Assembly: GCA_037176705.1 (NCBI GenBank)
Contig: JBAWUJ010000089.1
Coordinates: 243,525 to 307,524 of the forward strand
DNA length: 64,000 nucleotides
Reading direction: 5' to 3'
From: Molossus alvarezi
Lineage: Eukaryota; Chordata; Mammalia; Chiroptera; Molossidae
In this document: positions 32,197 through 44,500 of the stretch, in pieces
Position numbering within the stretch: the first letter of the stretch is position 1
Layout of the letters: every line of letters starts with the position of its first letter
Notes under the pieces: model-generated
Told to the model about the DNA's origin: nothing
Databases searched by the model: none
The model's input: only the letters and a program-made list of their open reading frames with translations
Made by a program: the position numbers and the translations under genes

Positions 32197-32469
32197 AAAC
32201 TACCTTTTGCTACAGTGGTCAGTGTGAACAGCAGGCAGAGAGAGGAGAAAGACACAGAGAGAGGGAAAGACAGCTAGGAGAAAAATGGGAGGAAGACAGA
32301 ATGCAAGGTCACTTGGGACACACAGAGTGAGACTTTCTGGGAGCATTCAGGTCAGCCAGATGCAAGGATACAGTGCTCCCAGCCACAGATCTTCCCATTG
32401 AGTCTGTTTGATCTTCAATACCTTACATGTGAGACCTCCCCACTGCCAAGTTTGGGACTACTGTCTATG

Positions 32470-32720
32470 TCTTACTTACTCCTCACCCGAGGATAAGTGT
32501 CTGATGTGAGAAAGAAATAATAGGAGGGAGAAACACAAAGAGAGAGGACACAGACACATAGATCCCTTGTCTCCAATAAGCTCCCCAACCAGAAAACTAA
32601 ACAAATCCTAAATGTAATCCCAGAAGTAACCTGGCAGCCACAACCTGTGTGCTGCAGGGGACCATGCTCCAACCTGTCCAACCCCAGGCCAGGGCTGTCA
32701 CTGTCCATAGCACAGGGGTA
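32470..32720 (-). mobile_element. Possible decayed SINE, minus
   Basis: 'tactcctcacccgaggataa' matches the SINE tail block, followed by a GA-rich stretch and 'gacacatagatccc'. The A- and B-box regions are not clear. Confidence 0.45.
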
Positions 32721-33287
32721 AATGTACCTCAGTTGAGAGCAATGCAGTACACTAATTTGGTATTTGCACAAATTAGGTGAGTCTTCTTGTGGAAAGGGCA
32801 TGCGTGGATACCCAGAAAAGCCCCAGGAAAAGTCGGATAGTGGGGTTTACTGAGGCCATTGTACCTGAGTGAGGGGGGCAGGCCCAGGTGAGGAAAGAAG
32901 GGAAGAGAAGAAAAGGGTGAAGTCCTCCCTCCCTGCCTGAGTAGGTAGGAGGAGCTGATGTGTGGCATGGCCAGCAAAGCTCACACTGTTTGCTCAGCAG
33001 TCTTTCTGCAAGGGGGCTACCAAAATCTTGCTTAGAGGCTCACCTCTTGAAGCAAAAAGTCCTCCTCAAGGACCCACATCAGGACATTAGCTACTCAGTG
33101 TGGGCTCGCTGGCTCAGCAGAGACACTTGCTGCTCCTTGCTGCTTCTTAGCAGCTGCCCAGCACAGAGCCATGGCCACATGGTGAGTCTGAATCTGAAGA
33201 CAGCGGGGTTCCCCCAGCACCCTGGGTCAGCACAGAACATGGAAGGGCACTTCAGGTGAAAAAGAGACTGGGTTTCTGAAGCACTAA

Positions 33288-35457
33288 GTGGGCATGGGGC
33301 CCAGGGCACAGGGACCCCTCAAGCCAGGGAAGATGGCATGGCACAGTGACCTCCAGCTTCAGGTGAACTCTGTGAGTAGCAGAAGATCTGCAGGTGAAGG
33401 CAGAGACATTGCTGGGGGAAGAGCTTCTCCTGGACATGGACCATCTCACACAGACAGTGGAGTGTCTGCTGGGGAACAAATGTGTGACACCAAGGAGGCA
33501 GAGGCCCAGGTACCAGCAGAGGAACAGAGGCAGGGCCCAGTAGAACCAGAGTTTGGTGCACCCAGGAGACACTCCAGACACTGCAGTCCCTTCAGTTGCA
33601 GCTGAGCAGTGAGAGAACCCGAGCCTGCAGGGCCTACATTCGAGTGAAGCACAAGGCTGCTCAGCGATGAAAGTCCATTCTTGAGCACAGAATTGCTATA
33701 ATTCAATACATACCCAGCTTCTGTTTCAAAGCTGTATCCTTACAATGGCCTCGTGGCTTGACTGTGAAACAGAGGACAGGGGTTATGGGTGGAAGGAGCC
33801 TGGAGAAGGTGAGGATTCGGTTGCAGAGGAAGTAGCCTGCCATCCATGGTGGCAAAAACCTGGGCAAGTGTGAATCTGTCATTCAGTCTCTAGGACAAAA
33901 AGTACCAGCACCGGGTACCACTGCCACAAATCACATATTGGAAGCATCCATTGTCCTTGGCAATCTAATCTTCCTCATTTTTCTATTGTATCTTCCACTG
34001 ACCCCCTCAAAAAGATTGCTCTTTTACCAACAAGCTCAGGGGAAACATAGTTGCTTACTAACCAAATATAAGCTGAGTGATTCCAGTATTCTTTCTCAGA
34101 AACATCTCATGACAAAATGAATTTAAAAGAGGCAACAATGTGAACCCCCATCCTCCTTTCATGGTCACACACACAGACACAACTATATGAGCACAGGTAC
34201 ATGCACACACACAGACACACACACAGTCCTATATAATGTCATTGCAAGCTGAGTATTTCCAAATTGGAGCAGCTATTGTCAAACAAAGGGATCTCAAGAA
34301 GAGGGGTGCTGATGCTGTTTTGGAAAACACACAGAATTTTCTCAGGGACTAAAGAACAGTGGGATAGTATATGCACACCCCCTTATATGTGAATCCTCTT
34401 CAGCAGCACACAGTGGTCAGCGAGAGCTCTGGAAAGTTTTGGAAAGTCACTTTTCCTTTATTACTGTAGGCAGTTTAAGGAGAACGTGAAGCCAAAGGTA
34501 GTATGGTTGTCAAAATGTGTAAGAAAAGCAGATGAAGAGGAGTTTAGACAGGAGGCAATGTCTGCAGTCTATGGCAATGGTTCACTGTGGTCTCCCCTTG
34601 TGTTCTTTGCCTTTGAGATCTCCATTTGCTAGTCTCTGAAAATCCTTGACCCGAAAGACCAGAAAGCAGATTCTGAACCACCCCCAGATAGCAGCCATCA
34701 TCGGAGACCAAGATGAAGACTTGCTGAACTACTTGATCGATGTGGAGGTCACACTGGGGACACAGAGGAGTTGGTCAGGTGGAATCTTGGGCAACAACTT
34801 GGATGGGTTTGAGAAGAAAGAAGGAACAAAGAGGTGGGTGCTTCCTGCAAGTAGCCTCAATCAGGAAGCTGGGAGTGAAAACATGTAATTGTTTCTTGGC
34901 AGGTGAGGGAGTTGGCCATCTGAAGTAGCACTGCAAATTGATGTTTTACTTTCTGGACAATAGCTACCTCCTGAACAAAGTGATCATTAAGTAGTGTCAT
35001 GTCAGCCTTGCAGGTGTCAGATGCTTCCCAGAATGCAGTTCGGGAGAGCACCAACATTGTGAATAGTTGCAGAGACTAAGACAGTGGGGACCCACCCTTT
35101 CAGCTCTCTTCCTCCAGAATACCAGATAATAGGTTCCACCCAAGTGCTCTGGTTCTGGGATTATGAATGTGGAGTTCCCAGCTGCAGACAAGACAAAACA
35201 CGTGTTAACTTCTTCAACTGGTTTTCAGAAAACAACCTTCCAGGATGAAGCAAGATTGCACAGGTGATAATGCATTGGCCATGTCAGAAAAGAAAGTACA
35301 GATGGACCCAGGGACATGAAAAACAGCCTAGCTTAGTCTCTCTCTGCTATGTCTTTCCACCCAGATCACCCACCAGCATCTGTGGCCCAACACCCTGCAG
35401 CACTACCGAAGGAATGCAAACCCAGAGGAAGGAGCTGGGAGGAGGACCTGTTTCTGA
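33288..35457 (+). pseudogene. TSPY: TSPY pseudogene with all five exons (copy E)
   Basis: Exon 1 is about 33,288-33,733: its parts lie in shifted frames (LLGEELLLDMDHLTQTVE near 33,410, then ETLQTLQSLQLQLSSER from 33,566 and IIQYIPSF before the donor at 33,734). Exon 2 is 34,633-34,747 (LNHPQIAAIIGDQDEDLLNY), exon 3 34,903-35,013 (FYFLDNSYLLNKVIIK), exon 4 35,118-35,263 (VNFFNWFSENNLPG), exon 5 35,365-35,457 with TGA at 35,455 (HLWPNTLQHYRR). Lengths 111 and 146 match the exons 3 and 4 of copy C. Lesions: TGA at 33,668, a stop and a 1-base loss in exon 3, TGA at 35,246. Exon 2 keeps the canonical NHPQ-DQDED core better than B or C, so E belongs to a separate, older TSPY lineage. The flanking 3 kb is missing from the other arm. 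Confidence 0.88.
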
Positions 35458-36699
35458 AGAGCCCAGGTGCTGAGCACTCCATTGTGAGTTTGTGCTCCTG
35501 AAAATGTTCTTTTCTAAAGAACTGTAGGAAAAAGTCTCCAGTCAAAGGGAAGGTACTGTAGCGTAGAAGCCAGCAGGAAGGAGGGTGGATAAAGGCAACT
35601 GGGAGACCTTAGTGATCATAGAGTACAAGCAGGTTAAGGTGCTCTGAGCACCTAAAATTTTATGGGCCCCTAGGGAAGGAACTGGTTGATTCATCAAATT
35701 TCTACAGTCCTTTTGGCACTTCCCTGGTCTCCCCGCTAATTTGAACAAGGTCCTAACCTCCAGTACCTTATTATTTGTCTATGCTTCCAATTAAGGTTTT
35801 TCCGGATCTTCCACCCCCCATCAATGTGCCTCTGCCAAGCCCACAGTTGTGACAATGTGACCAGGCTGTGGAGGCCAATAAGAAGGAAAAAGAAACATGG
35901 CTCAGAAGGGACACTCTCTTCCTGAGGACACTGAGTCAGAGGGTTCCTCTATATGCACATGTGTTTTGGTTGTGTGTGTGTGTGCGCCAAAGAACACTCC
36001 ATATTCAGAAGTGCACATATGAGAACATTCAATATGGTAGCTTGGATAGGACATATGTAAACTGTGCCCCTGCACAGCAATGCTGAGGGATTCTGGATGG
36101 TCTCACACTCAGTTTTAAAGGAAGAGGAAGAAATAGCCTGTGGAACTTTTACAGTGCAAACATCCCACACCTTGACATTGATCTAAAAGAATTAATGAAG
36201 AAGCATGTGAGCTTTTTTCTTCTTTGTGTTGTTGCTATCAGAGGAAATGCAGTAGTGTTGAGTAGATGACCTCACAAATGCTGTTGAATGGGCAAATCCT
36301 GAAATTCCCACATCGGGGCAGAGAAGCAGGGCTATGTAATTGGAGATAACAGTCCGGATGCCTTAAATATTATTATTTTTTCTCAGAGTAATGCCTGAAA
36401 ATTGGGGGAAGTCCCGACTAGCTCCTTGTGATAAGTCTTGTACATTGATCACAAAAGTGTAACTGTGTACAGTTGTGGAGAGCAGACCCTGTTGTACCTG
36501 AGCTGTAGGTTTTTATTTATTTTTTTGTCTTGAGATCTAACACTTAAACCCATTTTGTCACAGATATTTCATTTACATGAATGAACTCTGGTGATGGTTG
36601 CAGGGTGACTGGACTGTAAAATCAAATCAAAGAGAAGGTTGTGTAAAATAAATGTTTATAACAAAAACTGCCCACAATCTGGGGGTCAGGGATAAAGGC

Positions 36700-37690
36700 A
36701 GTGAGGAGGAGTATTGTTGAGAGGTGTTTAGTTACACACCAGGCATGTGATAAGTTCTGGGTGCATCTGGCAGGGCCACTCTGCAACACCTACATCAGTC
36801 AGTCATACCAATGGCTCCATCGACCAAAGCCTCATTTACTCTGAGGCAAAGAAGACCAATCACCTTATTCACACATAGAGGAAAGCCCCAAACAGCAAAG
36901 TATATTGTCTTGTCAAGCAGTGATGAGACAGTAGCACAGAACACCTGAACCAGAATAGAACTCATTGCATTTCACCTTGGGAGCAAGGCATGGCTTTCTG
37001 CATACCAGTTTACACACGCTTACATTGCTCTTGTTGAAACCTGCATAGACTTTGGTAAGATTCCTGGATTTAGAGCAAAAAAAAAACTATCAGTGCTTTT
37101 CTGCTTGTGGTCAGCTGGGATGAAAATAGAGTGTGGGAAGAAAAAGCCAACTTGTCTCAATAATATGTTTGGGAGCACTGTCCCATTTCCTGTGAGAATA
37201 GCCCAAATGCCTGCAGATGTATCAGGATTGGAAAGCACCTGTTTGAATTCAAGCACTGCAGAGTACCCTGGGCTGGTGCAGCCATGGAAGCAAGCCAGAG
37301 AGAGCTCTGTCAGTGCTGCTCTCAAAATGTCATGGAACCTGGCATTGTGCTGAATCATAGCTTTGGAGGAGACACGGTTGTCTTTAGATGCCTTAGAAAG
37401 GATCACACTACAGGTGGGATCACAGAGTTTGAATTCTTTTGGTCTCCAGAACAAATGCCCATGGCTGAAGGGACAGCTGTTTCCATTACTGAGCAAGTCT
37501 TTGTAATGGAGCTGTCCTGTCCCTGGCCCTGTGGATCAGCTAACTGGAGCACAGAGGTTTCACTTTCGCATCTGATTTCTCTCAGTCCTCTGGGTGGGTC
37601 TCTCTCAACCCTTCTCCTGGGAAAAATCAATGACATAGTGAAAGGACTGGGGCCTATTAGCACAAAGGTCAACTCTTTCCTGCTATGACT
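36700..37690 (+). other. Segment paralogous to 30.6-31.45 kb, unrecognised
   Basis: Shared phrases with 30,660-31,450 include 'catc(t)gtcagtcatac', 'gtcaagcaa/gtagtga', 'gtcagctgggatg/gcag', 'aaatgcctgca(g)at' and 'agctttggaggagaca(c/t)gg'. Inverted counterparts are at about 60,720-61,600. Frames here are 134 codons (37,284-37,688, plus) and 158 codons (37,496-37,020, minus), but the inverted partner breaks both. I see no recognisable protein. It may be a mobile element or a piece of the ancestral TSPY 5' flank that was duplicated in tandem. Confidence 0.4.
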
Positions 37691-37699
37691 GACCCCGGT

Positions 37700-38519
37700 G
37701 AGGGCGGGTAAGTGAGGGACACGGGGGCAAGGGCACACTGCAAAGAGCACAGAAACCAAGGGCAGAGCTAAGGACGGAAACGAGAGGAAGCAGGAGTCTT
37801 TTCCATGTGTGGGACCCTGAGCTCTACACTCTCCCAGGATGGAGGATTGGGGCCCTCCCGACACAGCCTTCCCCTGCCTGCACCTTGGACCTCAGCTACC
37901 AGGTGTGCTGGGAGAGGCTCTCCTGCCCAGGACGCCCGCCCTGTCTGTGCCCAGGGTCCCTGAGGACCAGGGGCAGAGTGAGGCGGGAAACTCCTGGTCT
38001 GGGAAGCGGCGGGTAGAGGCAGGGTGACCAGCAGATGTCGCAGGAAGGCCAGCGGGGTGGAGGGAAGACGGCCTTCCCCAGGGACTCTGGGCTCCTGGGG
38101 AGAAGGAGGCAGCCTCCCCTCAGGGAGGGGCTGTGTGGGGTGCCACCCACTGAGCGCTTGATTGGAAGAGATTTGGCAGAGCCTGACTTAAAGGCAAGAG
38201 AATTTCTGGGGTGGCCAACAGCCATTTATTGTGTTGCCACAATCTCATTTACATAGGCCTGGGGTCAGAGGGCGTGTCCAGGAAGTGCCCAGATCCGGAA
38301 ATAGGCGGCACCTTAGGCAGCTGACCATGCAGGATCTGCTGTCTCCCCACTGGAAGCACCTACTTCCGTGGACCACCAGGTGTCTGCCAGAAACTTTCTC
38401 CGGTCAGGCTGTGTTTGGGGTCAATGGGCTCCTCAGGCCTTGGATCTTTCCTTCCCTGTAGGAGGCCGTGAGGTGAGTGGGACCCCTAGGCAGCCAGGAA
38501 GCCAGGGGCCATTGGCACC
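37700..38519 (+). other. GC-rich 5' flank of TSPY exon 1 (copy D), possible old promoter
   Basis: This GC-rich sequence precedes the exon 1 ATG of copy D and is matched by 59,803-60,600 before copy C. Conserved phrases include 'caggctgtgtttggggtcaatgggctcctcagg' just upstream of the ATG. No TATA box is obvious. A promoter role is inferred from position only. Confidence 0.35.
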
Positions 38520-39000
38520 ATGGAGGAGGGACTGAGTGGGACTGAGCAGGGTCCTTTCATGTTCAACTTTGTGCAGGGAGGCGGTGAGGCCCAGGAGGTG
38601 AGGGCGGAGGTGGTACTGAGAGGACAGTGGGGGCCGGAGCTGGAGGACAGCAGGAGTTGTCACTGGTGACAAAGGAAGTGGCGTTGTCAGCCAGCAAGGA
38701 GGTCTGGCCCAACCTGGAGCAGGGGAGGCAGAAGAAGGTGTTGGCTGAGGAGGGCTTTGTGCAGGAGAGTGAGGATCAGAACGAGCCAGAGATTGAGGAG
38801 CCCTGGCAAAAAGAGAGAGGCCAGGAGGGGGTATTGTTGTCTGGGCAGCACTTTGTCCTGGAGCAGCAGGGCCCCAGCATGTGGCATCCTGGGGGAAGGG
38901 GAGGGGGTTTTTCAAGACCTGAAGCCAGGCAGGCAGGAGGACGTGATGCATGGAGAGCTGTTGCAGGTGGAGAAGGACCACGGCCACTAGTTGTGTGGCT
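38520..39000 (+). pseudogene. TSPY: TSPY exon 1 only (copy D), frameshifted and truncated
   Basis: The ATG at 38,520 opens MEEGLSGTEQGPF, colinear with MEEGPSGTDQGPF of copy C. A 4-base deletion relative to C (14 instead of 18 bases after GAGGAC) shifts the frame into TGA at 38,667. The acidic middle part then continues in another frame (SKEVWPNLEQ, EEGFVQ, EEPWQ), and a second frame change before GRQED is shared with copy C. Homology to C fades near 39,005 and an L1 tail begins at 39,145; exons 2-5 are absent downstream. Confidence 0.85.
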
Positions 39001-39144
39001 ACAGTGAGCAGAGTGCACATGTCAAGATCAATGCTGATAGCATGTGGAAAAGGCCCTAGGATGTGCCCAGCCAGGCTGTTCTGTACGTGAAGTCATATCA
39101 TGTGCTAGGTTACTACTGTTATTTTCCTCACTAGTGTAATCATT

Positions 39145-41590
39145 CTTTTAATAAAAATAATTTATTTATTTATTTATTTTTGATACAGATGTCTTTTTTT
39201 CTTTTCTCTACTGATACCCCTGCCCCTTCCTTCCAGCCTTTTCCCCAGCTGTGATGTCCATGTCTATTGTTCATTCATACATACACATAAGTTCTGTGGT
39301 TTATCCTTCCCCCAACCCAAACTACTGGGGATTGTCAGGCTGTTTCCCACTTCCAGATCTCTGAGACTACCCCTTTCCTCAGATTTTTATGTTCATTATA
39401 TTCCACAAATAAGTGAGATTATGTGATAGATGTCTTTTTCTGCTTGGCTTCTTTCTCTTAGAATAATACTTTCCAGGTTTCCCCAATGTTGTCTCAAAGG
39501 AAAAGAGATCTTTCTTTCTTACAGCTGCATACTACTCCATTGTGTATAAGTACCAGAGATTTTTATTTTATCCATGTTTCTGCTCCTGGATATTTGAGCT
39601 GTTTCCAGACCTAAGCTTTTGTAAATAGTGCTGCTATGAACATGGAAGTACATATATTCTTTCTGATTGGTGTTTCAGGCTTTGTAGGGTATATTCCTAG
39701 AAGTGGGATCACTGGATCAAATGGAAGCTCAATTTTTAATTTTATGAGGTAATACCATAGTGTTTTCCATAGTGACTGCATGAGTCTGCATTTCCACCAG
39801 CAGTGTACTAGAGTCCCCTTTTCACCACACAACACTTGTTGTTTGATGATTTGTGGATGGCGACCATACTGACATGTGTGAGGTGATACCTCATTGTTGT
39901 TTTGATTTGCATCTCTCTGATGATTAGTGATGTTGACCATTTTGTCATATGTCTCTTGGTGATTTGTAAATCCTGTTAGAAGAGGTTTCTATTTTGCTCC
40001 TCAGCTCATTTTTAATTGGGTTCTTTGTCTTCATTTTTTGGAGTCGTATAAGCACTCTACACATATTGGAAATTATACAATCATTATATGATGTATCCTT
40101 GGTAATTATGCTCTCCCATAGAGTAGGTTGCCTTTCCATTTGGTGTTTATTTCATTTGCTGTGCAGAAGCTTTTGAGTTTGATGTAGTCCCATGTGGTCA
40201 TTTTCTCCTTTGTTTCCATTGCCTTAGGTGCTGTATCAGTAAAACTTCTGCTGCGTCTGATGTCTAAATTTTGTTGCCTACATATTATTCTAGGATTTCT
40301 AAAGATTCATGAGTCACATTTAATTCTTTTATTCATTTTGAATTTATTCTTTTGTATGGTGTAATTTGATGGTCTAGTTTCATTTTTTTGCATGCAGCTG
40401 TCCATTTTCCCAACACCATTTATTAAAGAGGTTGTCTTTACTCCACTGTATAATCTTGCCACCAAGGTCAAATATTAATTGAGCATATTTCTGAGATCTC
40501 TATTATGTTCCATTGATCTCTCTGCCTGTCCTTGTGCCAGTACATGGTTGTTTTGATTACAGTGTCTTTATGGTATAACCTGAAGTCTGGTAATGTGATC
40601 ACTATAACTTTATTCATCTTTTTCAAGATTGCGGTAGCTATTTGAGGTCTTTTTTGGTTCCATATAAACTTTTGAAGTATCTGTTCTACTTCTGTGATGT
40701 ATTCTGTTGGTATTTTAATGGGAATTGCATTGAATTTATAGATTGCTTTGACTAGTATGAACATTTTAATGATGTTATTTCTTCTAATCCATGAACAAAG
40801 TATGTCCTTCCACATTTTTATAAATTCATATATATATATATGAATATATATATTTTAATCAAAGACCTTAGTTTTCTTAGAATACATTTATTATCTCTTT
40901 GGTTAAGTTTATTCCTAGGTATCTTAATTTGTTTGCTGTGATGGTAAATGAGATTATTTATTTTTAGTTTCTTTTTCTGTGAGTTCATCATTGGTGTATG
41001 AGAATGCCATCGATTTCTTGATGTTAATTTGGTATCCTGCTACTTTTCTAAATTCATTTATTAAGTCTAGTAAATTTTTGATGGAGTCTTTGCGGGTTTT
41101 TATGTATAGTATCATGTCATCTGCAAATAAGGAAAGTTTTATTTCCTCCTTTCCAATTTGGATACCTTTTATTATTTCTCCCTGTCTGATTGCTGTGGTT
41201 GAGACTTTGAGTACTATGTTAAATAAGAGTGGCGAAAGTGGGCATCCTTCTCTTGTTCTTGTTCATAGGGGAATGTTTTTAATTTTTGCCCATTAAGTAT
41301 GATGTTGGCTGTAGGTGTTCTATACATGGCATTTATTATGTTGAGATATGGTCCCTCTACTTTCAGATTGCTGAGAATTTTGTTAAATGGGTGATGGGGT
41401 TTTGACAAGTTTTCTTCCAGCATCTATTGATACGATCATATTATTGTTATATTTTATTTTGTTTATGTGGTGCATCACATTTATAGATTTGCAAATACTG
41501 TACAAGCCTTGCATCCCTGGGATGAATCCCACTTGGTCATGTTGAATAATTTTTTGATGTATTACTGTATTTAATTGTCAAAGCATCATA
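39145..41590 (-). mobile_element. 5'-truncated L1, minus
   Basis: The 3' tail with TTTA repeats (39,160-39,180), 'ttgatacagatgtc', the ORF2 C-terminal part (frame at 39,940-39,611) and reverse transcriptase up to about 41,590 are present, with many frameshifts. The frame at 40,815-40,468 reads the typical thumb region. Confidence 0.9.
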
Positions 41591-41594
41591 AATA

Positions 41595-44500
41595 TATATA
41601 AAAAAAATCTTAGACAAAGCAAGAGAGAGACAGAAAATAACCTACCTTGGATTCCCTTATGCTGTCAGCTGATTTCTCAAGAGAAACACTGCAGGCATGG
41701 AGGAGTGGCATCAAATGTATAAAGTGATAAAAGGAAAAAATCTGAATCCAAACCTACCCTATCCAGTGAAGGAAGCATTGAAAATTGAAGGTGAAGTAAA
41801 GAGCTTCACAGAGAAAAAAGAAAAAAGAAAAAAACCAAAAAAATGTTTATCCCCACCAAACCAGCACTGCAAGAAACAGTAAGGAGACTGCTGAAAGAAG
41901 AAGAAGAAATAGGTGGAGAGAGAGAGAAACACGAGCATAAAATAATAATTGAATCTAAGAAGTTTCTATCAATAATAACCTTAAATGTAAGGGGTTTAAA
42001 TACCCCAAACAAAAGAAATAGGGTAGGTGATTGATAAAACATGAACCACATATATTCTCTCTACATGAAGTCTACCTCACAACAAAGACTCACACAGGAT
42101 GAAACTAAACTGATGGAAAAATAATATCCAGGTAAATAAAAATGAATATATATATATATATATAAACTCTTCTAGCAGAACTCATATTGGACAAGACAGA
42201 TTAAAAATGAAGGCCATAATAACTTGCAAAGAAGGTGATACAGAATATAAAAAGATCAAACCAACACAAGCATATAATCTTGGGAAACACATATGCACCA
42301 AATATAGGAGCTCCAAAAGATATTTCAAAACTTCTGAAGAATTTCAAAGGGGAAATCAATGGCAATGGTGAGAGAAGTTCATAGCACTACAGACTTAACT
42401 GAAGAAACAAGAAAAAAAATCCTAATTGATGTTTTAACACTACAACTCAAAGAACTAGAAGGTAAATAAAAAGAAACACCGACAACAAATATATAAAAAT
42501 AAATTTTAAAAATCATAGTGGAAATAAAGAAATGGAAACAAACAAAAAGAGTTGTTCAAAAGGTAAAGGATACAAAGAACTTGTTCTTTGAAAAGATAAA
42601 CAAGATTGATGGACCCTAAGCCAGACTTACCAAGGAATAAAAAAAGAAGACCCAAATAAACAAAATCAGAAACGAAAAAGAAGCAAAACCTGGCAGCAAA
42701 GAAATACAAGGGATCATTGAAACATTTACAAACAGTTATACCTAGACTAATTGGACAATCTACGCAAAATGGACAAATTTCTGGATACACACAGTTTAAA
42801 ATAATTGAACTGGAAAAAGAAAGAAAACGTGAATAGACAAATTACAATTAAGAAAATTGAAGATGTAATCAAGAAAATGCCAGCAAACAAAAGCCCAGAC
42901 TAGGACAGATTAACGGGGGAGTTTTACTAAATATTCAAAGAAATTCTAACACCCATTCTTCTTAAAGTATTCCAAAAAATTCAAGGAGACTAAAGACTTC
43001 CAAGCTTATTTTATGAGGCCAACATAATTTTAATTCCAAAAACACCACAAAGAATAAACAAAAAAAAAAAAATCTACAGGTTAATTTCCTGGAGGAATAC
43101 AGATGCCAAAACCCTTAACGAAATATTTGCAAATTAAATCCAGGAATACATCAAAACAATTATTCTTCAAGCTCAAATGGGATTCACCCCAGGGATGCAA
43201 GGATGGTACAATATCCACAAAGGAATAAAAGTGATACACCACATAAACTAAACAAAAGAGAAAAACCAAATCATTATATCAATAGATGCTGGAAAAGCAC
43301 TAGACAAAAACCAGCACACATTTCTGGTAAAAACACTTGACAATATGGAAATAGAAAGATCTCATCTGGACATAATAAAGGCCATAGAGGAAAAACTCAT
43401 AGTAACATCACACTCAATCAGCAAATACTACAAGAATGTCACTTAAGATCAGGAAACCAACAGGGATACCCACTCTTGCCACTTTTTTTTTTTTTTAATC
43501 CTCAAGCAAAGATGTTTTCGCATTTTTCTTTAGTGGAGCCAAAGGAAGAGAGGGAGTAAGAGAGAGAGAGAGAGGAACAGTGAGTGGTCGCCACCCACAG
43601 GACCCCAACTAAAGCCAAGGATAAATTGCAACTGAGGTAAGTTCCATTAGCGGGAACCCAACCCAGGACTATCTGGTGTGCAGGCTGATGTTCCAACAGC
43701 TGAGCAAAACTGGCCAGGGCTCATCACTCTTATCTAACATTATACTGGACATCATAGCCACAGCTATTAGAAATGAAGAAAAGATAAAAGGAATCCAGAA
43801 AAGGTGGAAGTGAAACTGTCATTATTTATAGGTGACATGATAATGTCCATTAAAAAAAAAACAACAACAACATAAAAACTCAATCAAAATTCTACTAAGC
43901 TTAATAAATGAGTTTGGCAAAGTAGCCAGATACAAAATTAACTTGAAAAATTCTAGGGCATTTTTGTACACCAACAACAAATTCACTGAAAGAGAAACTA
44001 AAAAAGCAATTCTATTTACTATTGCGGCAAAATAAAGTAAAAACCCAGGAATAAACTTAACCAAAGAATTAAAGGATCTATTTTCAGAAAACTATAGGTC
44101 ACTAAAAAAATAAATACAGAAAGATATTAAAAAGTGGAAGCATATATCTTGTTCATGCATTGGAAGAATTAACATTAAAATGTCTATACCACACAAAGCA
44201 ATGTGTAGATTCAATGCAATCTCAATCACAATCCCAATGACATATTTTACAGAACTAGAACAAATTCTCCAGTAGTTTATATGGAGCAAAAACAAACAAA
44301 CAAATAAACAACAACAACAACAAAATCCCAAAGAGCTTCAGCAATCTTGAAGAAAGAGAACACAGTAAGAGAAATTGCAATAATAAATATGAGGTTATAC
44401 TACAAACACATGGTAATCAAAACAGCCCAGTACATGTACAAGAACAGGCACAAGATCAATGGAAAAAAACAGCAGAACCAGAAATGAAACAGTCATCATG

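Larger units (their letters stand above)
30500..39005. repeat. Inverted repeat, arm 1
   Basis: This arm pairs in reverse with about 59,340 to the window end. Matched points: 30,660-30,700 with 63,930-63,970; the SINE at 31,468-31,660 with 63,005-63,165; 32,205-32,450 with about 62,700-62,950; 35,520-35,740 with about 62,470-62,660; 36,230-36,270 with 61,880-61,920; TSPY exon 1 at 38,520 with 59,802. Arm 1 additionally holds two SINEs (31,662 and 31,956) and a 3-kb piece (about 32,450-35,480) with TSPY copy E. Divergence is substantial, so this is not a recently gene-converted palindrome. Confidence 0.8.

Noticed and set aside
33288..33605. 105-codon ORF as a novel gene
   Set aside because: It is one frame of the broken TSPY copy E exon 1; family sequence continues in neighbouring frames.
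37020..37496. 158-codon minus ORF as a gene
   Set aside because: The inverted partner (about 60,900-61,380) breaks the frame and no family signature is visible.
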